From Hymenoscyphus infarciens (Eukaryota; Ascomycota; Leotiomycetes; Helotiales; Helotiaceae), in NCBI GenBank assembly GCA_001414345.1, contig LLCB01000071.1:124001-188000 (forward strand): a stretch of DNA of 64,000 bases. Direction: 5' to 3'. How positions within the stretch are numbered: position 1 is the first letter of the stretch; every line of letters starts with the position of its first letter. This document shows, piece after piece, positions 55,587 to 64,000 of this stretch. Position numbers and translations under genes: made by a program. The notes beneath the pieces are model-generated. The model made no database searches. It saw only the letters and a list, made by a program, of their open reading frames with translations, and was not told the origin of the DNA.

Positions 55587-56482
55587 TTCGGTTGAATTGG
55601 ACCAGATATATGGCTAGAACAAAGGAAAGGGTCTATGGTAGAACTTGGTAGCATAACAAACTCTTTTAAGTTGCAATTGACCGTTGATATAGCCAAGACA
55701 AGCTGAAAAGACATGGCGAATCGATGTGCCAGATGTACGCCACTGGGGTAATTGTCGAATCACGATTCAAAATGATAAGGAGCAACCTCCTCAAATTAAC
55801 TGCTTATTGAAAAAGGCGACGCAGTCACCGTATTCGGGTTGAAGGATCCATAATTGCACCAACATGATAGGAAGGGAGTAATGCACCCACGGGACGGGAC
55901 GAGCGGGAAAAGCTTGTGATACAAGGATAATTGAAGAGAAAGAACGCCACGCCGATAATGAGGATTCCTCAAGCGCTTCCTGGCCTGAACAAGTGAAGAC
56001 CGGAGAATAAACGCCGGATGGGGTACAGGGACCCGAAATGCAATGCCATTGGGACATGTGTGAAAACATGGACCCAAAGAGAAATATAGGAAAGCGAGGC
56101 TGCCAAATTTAGATTATCGTGATCCAAAATTCGCATATCCCGCCTCCATCACTTGTTGCCTGCTCGAGCCGGTCAATCGTCTCAACCTTCCTACAGGAAC
56201 AGGGCGCCTACGTCTCACCCATGTCGATGATCGACCAAATATACTTGCAACTGAAAAGACTGTCATCCCCAGCTGTTTTGAGTCGTGAAACTGTTGAAAT
56301 ATGGTTGATGTTTTAATGAATCGCGTTGTGTGAGCGGTGAAAGGGTTTCCCCAGGCTGGTCCTTTTCCTTTGTGTATAAGTATTGGGTGCCGATTTAGAA
56401 GGATTTTTCCGAGTCACGTGGGTATACTCGCCTAGAAATTCTAAATCCACATCTGTATGATAATAAACTAACCTCCGCGGCG
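55587..56482. other. Intergenic, divergent promoters
   Basis: Between the membrane-protein gene and the F-box/ankyrin gene. Two overlapping minus-strand open frames at 55791-56077 contain Cys and Pro (GPCTPSGVYSPVFTCSGQ) and might be a missed upstream exon of the membrane protein, but no splice path connects them convincingly. Confidence 0.4.
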
Positions 56483-58191
56483 ATGACCATCCACGAAACA
56501 TGCGACCTTGAGATTGTTGCTGGCAACACAACAGTATTTCTTATCCACAACATTTGTTTCCCCCCAACATTAATGATGCAAAGAGTATACCCGAGTCTCC
56601 CCTACAAGCTCCCTTCACCAGAAGAACCAAAGAACCAAAATGGCCTCACCCTCCTATCCCTTCCCACGGAGCTCCTCCAGGCAGTCATCAATGAAATGGT
56701 TTCCGCCTTCGGGATATACCAAGCTGTCAAGTTGCGTTTGATAAGTAGTAATCATTTCCTCCAATATCAGATATTATGAGACAAAAGTCTAACTTGTCAA
56801 CAGAATGGTTCAATGAATTACTCCTAGATGTGATTTCCGAAGGACCGTACATCAAATTCGCCGTCTTGGAACCCAGAAAAAAGAGGATGATTCCCCCATC
56901 GTTCCTAGCAGCATTCTTAATAGTCCGTTATGAGAAATTCTACCGGTTTAAGGGATCATTGATGAACATCATCTACCGCTCTGTTCAGCGTCTCGAAGAC
57001 GATGATGGTGTTCTTCTCAACCACTCAGTTCGAGCAAAACGAATCGCAGCCCTTTGTCATGCCGTAGCGAGAAATTTGCACTGTGAGGAAATCATCCGGT
57101 TAGGTGATACAAGTGATGCATTTTACCTTGATTGGGATTCCCGCGATGAGAACTATGGTGCTTTGATAGCAGCCGTTTCCACTGGAGATGTCACCTCAAC
57201 TCGTGACTGGCTCAAAGAAATAAAGCCCACCTCAACAAGAGCAGAAGATTGTTTCGGAACAGCATTGGTGGCAGCAGCCTCAAGCGGTCAATACTCAACC
57301 ACTCTTATGGTTTTGAAGCATGGGGCAAATGTAAACGACTGCGAAAAAACTTACCCTTACCGCACTGCTTTGGGAGAAGCATGTTCCGCTGGACAAAGTT
57401 CAATAGCAAAACTCCTCCTAGAGCCAACTTACAAGTTCAACCGCTCGTATCACCACTATCAATCTGCCGTAGAAAGTGCCATCTCAGCCCACCACTGGGA
57501 TCTCGCTCAATACCTCATCGAAGTAAGCGGGTTACAATACACCGCTTCCCTCAAAAATCGCCTCTTCTTCCAAGCAGCCATAGCAGGAAATGTCCCACTC
57601 ATATCCTCAATGCTCGATGCTGGAGCAGATATCAATCAGACACCCCCCTCACACCTACAAATTTACAACCACTCCGTCTTAGGTTGCGCAGCTTTGAAAG
57701 GCCAATTCGAAGTTGCGAAACTGCTTTTATCGCGTGGAATCGATAAGTCGAGTTACCGATTTAACAACGCCCTCGTAGGAGCCGCCCAACAGGGCGACAT
57801 TTCCGTCGCTGCCCTCCTTCTCGATTCTGGCGCAGATATCAACCATTTGGTGACTGGAAATGGTTATCATACCCTTGTAGATACACCTGTTAGCGCCGCT
57901 TCTCGTATGCGACGCGTTCGTATGGTTCGTTTCCTCCTTTCTCGCGGAGCAGATCCAAAAGCAGGTGGAAAAGGAGATTCCTCATTATTACTTGCTTGTA
58001 AGACGGGGGCGTTTTCCATTGCAAGGATGCTTGTTGAAGCGGGTGTTGACCCCAACGGCTACCAATCTCGAAGAAGCCGTCGTTCAGTACCGATACTCAC
58101 AGCTCTGAAGAGGGGGCATTACCGAGTCGCGGATCTTTTGTTGATTTTGGGCGCGAGGAGTATAAGTCCAAATTTCCAGGAGGCGCTTTGA
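56483..58191 (+). CDS. F-box/ankyrin-repeat protein (550 aa, 2 exons)
   Basis: Exons 56483-56747 and 56804-58191 with a 56 bp intron (GTAATC..CAACAG). Splicing after codon base 1 gives LRLISKWFNELLLDV, restoring the end of an F-box-like motif (LLSLPTELLQAVINEMV, residues about 58-105), the usual head of this fungal ankyrin family. From about residue 206 to 540 there are roughly nine ankyrin repeats, some clean (FQAAIAGNVPLISSMLDAGA, VAALLLDSGADINHL, MVRFLLSRGADPKAGG). No signal peptide. F-box proteins hand targets to SCF ubiquitin ligases, with the ankyrins as likely target-binding surface; this role is inferred from the domains. Start could also be the in-frame Met pair at 56573. Confidence 0.88.
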
Positions 58192-58291
58192 CTATGGCGT
58201 ATCTTGGGTTTTTTTTTTGTTTGGTGTTTGGAACAGGAGTTTGTCAAGATTTGGATATCTCGGCTCTAATGTTCGATCAGAATCTACCTAA

Positions 58292-58734
58292 GGGCCTGTT
58301 TAGCTGGCATATTTTTTGAATAGTTTAGTATATGTACTACGAAAAAGGCGTTATAATAATGACGGATAATTTGATATATTCAACACTTTAATATATGCCG
58401 AATCGTTTAGCCTATATATTTTTTAAGCTAGATTATTTAGTAAAAGAATCTAATATTTATATAAAAGATTATCCTTACTAAGAAAAGGTTATTATTTTAT
58501 TATTACTAAAACTATAATAATTAGAATCTATCTTAGTATATCTTTTCCTACTCACTTACGCTAGTAGATATTACTACTATTCTAAGATAGAATATAAGCT
58601 CTAAGATATATAAGCTAAACGATTATAGAATATATTATCTAAATAATTATAAATATATACTATACTACTTTTAAAAGGTCTCTATATATTTAGTAGACTA
58701 TTTGTAATTATTCTAGTATAAGCTAAATAGGCTC
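58292..58734. mobile_element. PIF/Harbinger-like MITE A (443 bp)
   Basis: Starts GGGCCTGTTTAGC and ends with GCTAAATAGGCTC, an imperfect inverted pair. Flanked by TAA on the left (58289-58291) and right (58735-58737), the 3 bp TWA target duplication typical of PIF/Harbinger elements. The body is AT-rich without an ORF. Confidence 0.75.
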
Positions 58735-58737
58735 TAA

Positions 58738-59075
58738 GAGCTTGTTTAGCTCGTGTCTATTTAGAATATATACTACTAAAAATCATAAGATAATATATAT
58801 ATACTAACTATATATACTTAAAAGTGATATAAATCACACGTTTAACCTCTAATATCTTAGTATATATATAAACAGAATATATACTATTAAAAAAAGATTT
58901 AGATCTTAAAAGACTTTAAATCTTTATATATATATGTTTTCTTACTACTATTAAGACACTAATTTCAGTAGCTAGTACTACTTACTAAGAATATATACTA
59001 CGAGGTTACTATTTAGAATATCTCGTTAGAGATTTAGATCTATATCTAAATAATTTATACGAGCTAAACAGGCTC
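58738..59075. mobile_element. PIF/Harbinger-like MITE B (338 bp)
   Basis: Starts GAGCTTGTTTAGCTCGT and ends ACGAGCTAAACAGGCTC, inverted over 17 bases with one mismatch (T/C). TAA on both sides (58735-58737 and 59076-59078), each shared with its neighbour. Confidence 0.85.
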
Positions 59076-59078
59076 TAA

Positions 59079-59300
59079 GAGCCTGTTTAGTAGTATAGTC
59101 TTCTACTTTTTTAAGATATATATAAGTGAATATATATAAACGTTTAACGAGTATATACTATAGTATATACTTTTACTTATACTTTCTTATAATACATATA
59201 TTATAATATATATCTCTAAAATCTAATAGTATACTGTTTTCACCTCTATACCTTCAACTTTAATATATATATATATATTCTTTAAAATCTACCACGTCCA
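59079..59300. mobile_element. PIF/Harbinger-like MITE C, left end only
   Basis: Begins GAGCCTGTTTAG directly after TAA (59076-59078). No matching right end is found, so it is truncated or strongly diverged; the end given is only where AT-rich DNA stops. Confidence 0.55.
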
Positions 59301-60649
59301 CGTCCGCGACTACTAGTACTAGTACTAGCCCAATCCGGTCTTCTACTAATATTTTCAGCGATATATACACGTTGAGTCAAACAGTAATCAAATATATTCG
59401 TGAAAAACCTATAATATAATTACAAATATAAGAACACCTTTGGGCCATGTACTCGTGGCAAATTCTCAACCTACTTGGGAGATTTGAGAAGGGAAGGCAC
59501 GGCTAACCAAGGTCTCTGGGGTGAAGGTTATGGTCGCTCCTTCCCTCAATCGCTTGTCGTTTCTTCCCTCACATGGCTCAGCCGATTCGGAAGTGGGGTT
59601 CCCTTCCTGAATCAATCTAAACCTCACTTGATCTCACCATGACGGGAGAGGAGGCGCCACCCCCCCCCCTACATCCAAAGTAGGTACAAACCCCAACTGC
59701 AGCTTCTCTATACATCGTTACATGTTTTAGAGAACCCCACGTGGGGGTTCTCTTGAATAGCATATCTCAATAGTGGATTCTCTGGTATAGGTGCAAGGTT
59801 CTAGTTAGATGAAGAGTGAAGTGTAAAAATTGAGTAAAGAGAACTTCAAAACAAAATGTATGAGAAAACAATTAGAGCAATTGAAGCAACCCTATCAAAA
59901 ATCGCGCTCTCACTCCGCGGGGTATGACTTCGCACCAAAAAGGCTCGTAGATCTCAATACAAAAACAACAGCCACTCGCCATTCTTGCAAATCGCTATTT
60001 TCTGTTGCTCTATTCTCAAACACTTGTGCGCACTCTCGAATCATCTAGATGAGCGTTGAGGTTCGACACGACTCACCCCCTCACACCCGGTCTCAAGGTT
60101 GAGGTCGAGGTCGTTCCCTCCCTAGGAACTCTTGGCCGAACCAAGCTCTTTCCTTCCCGAATGCCAGACTTGTTTTCTTTACTTCGGGTCATCATGACGA
60201 CAGCTAAAACGTGAATCCCCGGCCACCCCACAATCCCTCTCCCGTACCTTCTTCTATGTACAATGTACATCATTTCTTGTTGTCGAAAACATCGTGGGGT
60301 GTGGACAAAAATGAATTCTCCGTTAAAGCTCTGGTTAGAGCAAGTCATGAGAGAAAAAGAGAAGTAAAAAATGCGAGTAAAGAAAACCATCAAAACAGAA
60401 GATTGAAAGAAGACATTCCAAAAAATCAATTAGAAAACTCACATTCCCACCGCACAATGTCTCGGTTCGCGCTGAACAATGACTGCCGGAAGCAATGCCT
60501 ATTCGATCAATCATCAATCGTCGTCCATGAAGCGATTCCTTTAAGAAGAGAGAAGTATCAGTCCTGTTTTGAAAAAGTCTATCCAATTCCAATTCTCAAA
60601 AGATGAGAGGAGCAGAGGTATAACAAAAAGCAAAGGTGCGGGGTAGTAC

Positions 60650-60714
60650 CCAACCTCCTGATTTACTTCATATGCAACAAATTCTCAAATCGTGTATGTG
60701 CATAAGCCACACGC
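60650..60714. repeat. Diverged direct repeat, copy 1
   Basis: CCAACCTCC...CATATGCA..AATTCTCAAA..GTGTA..TGCATAAGCCACACGC aligns with 61107-61191 with many substitutions. Confidence 0.6.
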
Positions 60715-61106
60715 ATGGCCAAATGTATTTCACAGTGTACTCGAATTCTGCTAGCTTACCCGCCCGGTATTTCTCGAATAGCTTATCCATACTTTGTTAG
60801 CTGACAGGGTAATCAATTGTTTAGCGTACACGTTTCCACCCCGAAATTAACACGACAAATCAACCCGAAAAATAAAGTTGTATCGAGCTTCCGGTCCCCT
60901 TCTCTCCCCCCCCCCCAAAAAAAATAGCTGCAAATAAAAAAACCATCTCTCATTCATCCTCGAACACAAAATCTACACTAGGGTATTTGTGAAAAAGTAA
61001 CGTGTTCGCAAATCAACTCAAATCCCAACCTTCTCTCTCCCCAACCCCCCTGATTTTTGGCACTGTTATCTTAGCATCAGTCTCTATTGTATAGTGGTTT
61101 CTGTTC

Positions 61107-61191
61107 CCCAACCTCCCAATTTTCTAAAAACACCTCACGAGTCACATATGCAGCGAATTCCTAAACAGTGTAGATGCAAAAGCCATACGCG
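61107..61191. repeat. Diverged direct repeat, copy 2
   Basis: CCAACCTCC...CATATGCA..AATTCCTAAA..GTGTA..TGCAAAAGCCATACGC, partner of 60650-60714, about 450 bp downstream in the same orientation. Confidence 0.6.
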
Positions 61192-61490
61192 CACCTCGAC
61201 CCAACCACCATTCGTTGCTGGTGAGGGGTAGGTAACATTAACGTTTTCAGTATAGCTTCAAAATTCGATTAGTATTAGAGAGGAGAGGAAACTAAAGTTT
61301 TTCCTCCAGTTCTTTTTCGAAAATTACAAGACCTTTGGTTATTGGAAGGCTAACACACCATGCTCCGAGAGATTTTGAAATTCGTTAACAAAAACCTAAA
61401 CGTTGAGACTCGGGTAAACCCTCGGTGCTCTGATCCATCAAATTAACTTGTTCTAAGCACTGTTACTCCTAACTGTCCCCTACACCAGGG

Positions 61491-63179
61491 GGCGTAGGAA
61501 TTCGTGACTGATTAAGAGCATTCGACTAGGACTAGGAAATTAAATCAATTATCCTACGAGACTAGAATAATGAGATTTATGTTAATCTAGAAGAGTTAGA
61601 AGAATTATAAAAGAGAAAGGTTTCTTAGACTACTAGTATAGTTACGAATTCCTATAACCTCTAGTATCTAGAATATTCTTTCTATACTATCGATTCTTAA
61701 CTTTCTTTCAAGTAATCTAAGACATTTCTATAGTATACTTATACTATAATTCCTATTAGTCTACTAACACTTATATAGCTTACTAATATCTCTTAGCTAA
61801 TCTATATTCTTTATTAATTATTTTAGCTTTAAATAGAGATTCTAGCTTACTTAATAGCTTCTAGGTTACTAGTAAATAACTCGCTTACTTAGTATATATT
61901 TTTACTCTTAAATATAATAACTAGAGTACTTATTACCTACTAGCGTAGCTTATAATAGTTAGCTTATCTTATAATATAAGTTTTAGCTTCTAAGGTCTTT
62001 TTAACTAGCTTACTTATCTTCTTATAAATAAAAAAAATAATAGTAATTAATACTTTTATCGCTTAAATAATTATAAAGACCTAGAATATCTCTTAAATTA
62101 CTTAAAAAGTGACTATACTATCTCTTAAATAATACTCTTTAAATTTTCTAGTTAGAAAAGAGAGATATTTAAGTTAGTTATTATTTACTGTTTTTACTAT
62201 AGTATACTACTTATTTTTAGTAAATTAAAGCTAGTATCTTAAGATTATAACTTTTAATATATAGTATCTAATTTTCTTTAGTTTCTTTAATTATTCTCTT
62301 CTAAAGTATCTACTATTAATATACTAGCTTATAAGTATATTAAAAAGATAGCTTATTATAGTACGAATTTAAAGCTATACTATATAATAAAGAGATAATA
62401 AGAGTAAGAAGATAAGGCTATTACTAATTATACTCTAGAGAAGGAGGAACTAAAGATTAGCTAGAAGTGAAATACTATTAAAGAGATATAAGAGAAGGTT
62501 TACTTTTTACTAACTAATTACGATTTATTCTAGTATAGTATAAAGTTAGAGCTACTACGTCTAGTATTAGATTATAAAGAGAAGACTTACTCTTTCTATA
62601 TTTAAGTATTCTTCTCTAAAAAGATTAACTATACTATTCTTTTAGTATATACTCTATATATATGTCTCTTATATACGTATACTAATCACGGAGCTAAGAA
62701 TAGTATCTAATATATTCTTTATAACTACTATCTCTCTCTCTAAATAAAATGTAAGCGTATAGCTGCTATACTATACTAAATGTCTATATACTCTATATTT
62801 TATTTAGAGAGAGAGATAGTATAACGAAGCTATTAATCGAGATTACTCTTTTAAAGCTATAACGTTAATAAATAATAAGATATTATATAGAAGAGGCTAT
62901 AAAGTGCCTTTATAATAGACGTATTACGTAGTTAAAAAGCAACGTAATAAGAGTATAAAAGAGGAGAAGAAGTCTTTTATACTCTTTCCTTACTATACTA
63001 AGGCGCTTTAAAAGGTTAATTCTAATTACTATATATATCTTAAAACTAATAAAACTACTTAAGAGTTTAATAGATTATTTATTACTCTAAAACCTCTTTA
63101 AAACACTATTAGCTATATATACTATTTTAGAGAGATTAATAGTATATATACTTAGTTAAAGTATAAGATAGTCTTTTAT
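61491..63179. mobile_element. RIP-mutated AT-rich repeat, unclassified
   Basis: It begins abruptly at about 61.5 kb. Near the left edge GTAGGAATTCGTGACT (61494-61509) recurs inverted about 140 bp later as AGTTACGAATTCCTAT (near 61640), allowing for a transition, so a short LTR or MITE may lie there. From 62.3 to 63.2 kb plus-strand fragments look protein-like once TAG/TAA are ignored, but I cannot identify the family. It contains a perfect 25 bp palindrome (62726-62821). Confidence 0.5.
62726..62821. repeat. Perfect 25 bp inverted repeat with 46 bp loop
   Basis: Arms 62726-62750 and 62797-62821 match over 25 bases without a mismatch (core ATCTCTCTCTCTAAATAAA). Confidence 0.85.
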
Positions 63180-63471
63180 TATAATAGTACGAAATATATA
63201 CAACTATAGAAGAGGTATATAGGAGTGTGTTTAGCAGAATAATATATGTAAATACTAGGCTCTAATATAGAAGAAAAGGAAAAACTATCTCTCTTCTACT
63301 CTAGGAGTAGACTGCTATATATAAGAGGTTTAGACTAAAAGGTCTAAAACTAACTAACGTTATACGTTGCTTATATAACCTTCTTAAAATAGATAATATA
63401 AGATAATAACTGCTGAAACTCTATATATAGTAGGTACTTCTAGCTATCTAGGATAATAGTATACTATTATA
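63180..63471 (-). repeat. LTR related to 4412-4792, reverse orientation
   Basis: Begins TATAATAGTACGAAATATATA and ends GTATACTATTATA. Reversed, it matches the LTR at 4412-4792 at both ends and in the segment around CTAGGCTCTAATATAGAAG. It is about 90 bp shorter and diverged in the middle, so it is a subfamily or a deleted copy. On its right, CTCTCTCTCTTG (63472-63483) is, on the minus strand, a polypurine tract, so it is the 3' LTR of a leftward-reading element. Confidence 0.75.
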
Positions 63472-64000
63472 TCTCTCTCTCTTGAAAAAGACTTGTCTTA
63501 AGTCTTCTCTCTCTTGTTGTTTAGAGTTGAATTAGGATGCTATAGTATTATTATTAGAGTCGAAGTATTTATTATATTTGTTTGATTTTGTTATAAGTGA
63601 GAAGGTTATTAAGATGTCGATCTTAGGTCTGAATTATAACTGAACTAATTTGTAGATACTTTATCTATTAAAATTGTTATAAGCGAGATATCGGTTTTAA
63701 ATCGACTTTGTAGATGCTTATAAAGAGACTTCGTTCTAATCCTTCTATATTAAAGTAAGTATTCGCGTTTGCTAAAAGAGTGTAGTCCGATTTGTCTAGT
63801 AGATTAGAGAAAGTTTAAAGTAAAATTAGAAAAAGTTTAAAGTAGAGTTAGAGGCGAATATTAAGAGGTAATATTATAGGTGATAGTAATAACTTATTTA
63901 AGAGCTTACTTTAAGAGTATACTGATTTGTATCTGATTTAAATTCGAATAAAAAAAAAGGACTTCTAGCTTAGCTAGAAGTGAAAAGAAAGTAAGACTCT
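63472..64000 (-). mobile_element. Internal 3' end of the leftward gypsy-like element, partial
   Basis: After the polypurine tract, a short stretch (AAAAAGACTTGTCTTAAGTC) matches the sequence just inside the 3' LTR of the element at the window start. Beyond about 63.52 kb the similarity is lost and the DNA is less AT-rich. The element continues outside the window. Confidence 0.5.

Larger units (their letters stand above)
59301..61490. other. Normal-GC region, no supported gene
   Basis: Open stretches (59830-60048, 60211-60606 plus; 60073-60592 minus) overlap, lack domains, and lie in DNA with internal diverged duplications (see direct repeats). C-runs occur near 59660-59668 and 60908-60919. 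It could hold an unrecognised non-coding transcript or decayed repeats; nothing firm is seen. Confidence 0.45.

Noticed and set aside
60073..60606. Overlapping frames on both strands
   Set aside because: Mutually overlapping, no motifs, inside a diverged repetitive stretch.

Overview
The window looks like a chromosomal segment from a filamentous ascomycete (Pezizomycotina). A Leotiomycetes-like fungus is my guess from gene style, but nothing here fixes the genus. The evidence is spliced genes with short GT..AG introns, GPI-anchored and signal-peptide proteins, GH76, GT90 and HET families, and a sharp split between normal-GC gene islands and very AT/TpA-rich blocks. In those blocks almost every CpA/TpG has become TpA, which is the mark of repeat-induced point mutation (RIP). 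Long ORFs are nearly absent there, yet protein families can still be read if TAG/TAA are treated as mutated CAG/CAA/TGG codons.

Layout. 1-4792: 3' part of a RIP-mutated Ty3/gypsy element with its 3' LTR. 4.9-10.1 kb: a RIP-mutated DDE/integrase-core transposase, a second long hydrophilic coding remnant, and a 258 bp MITE. 10.8-23.7 kb: gene island with a broken GT90 (CAP10-like) gene, a 910 bp hAT-like MITE, a coiled-coil protein gene, a small 102-codon ORF, a decayed gene and a 512-aa nuclear-looking protein. 23.7-25.9 kb: a hAT-type MITE with 8 bp target duplication and another AT-rich block. 26.2-35.4 kb: cell-surface island with a Ser/Pro/Gln-rich GPI protein, a divergently transcribed membrane-anchored aspartic-protease-like protein lacking its first catalytic Asp, and a broken paralogue of the GPI protein. 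35.9-36.8 kb: a RIP-damaged HET-domain gene.

37022-51301 is a complete 14,280 bp LTR retrotransposon on the minus strand: 184 bp LTRs, TG..CA ends and a perfect GTAAC target duplication. It holds Ty3/gypsy pol and, downstream of integrase, an unexplained ancestral reading frame of about 2,000 codons. This is the most interesting object in the window.

51.3-58.2 kb: gene island with a GH76 mannosidase (DCW1/DFG5 type), a small ORF, a multi-pass membrane protein and an F-box/ankyrin protein. 58.3-59.2 kb: PIF/Harbinger-like MITEs arranged head to tail, sharing TAA. 59.4-61.5 kb: normal-GC DNA without a convincing gene. 61.5-64.0 kb: RIP-mutated repeats ending in a reverse-oriented LTR related to the one at 4.4 kb.

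The intact genes point to cell-wall and surface work (GH76 wall remodelling, GPI wall protein, pseudo-protease sensor-like protein). The broken genes (GT90, HET, GPI paralogue, decayed ORFs) lie next to transposons. No rRNA, tRNA or CRISPR was recognised.
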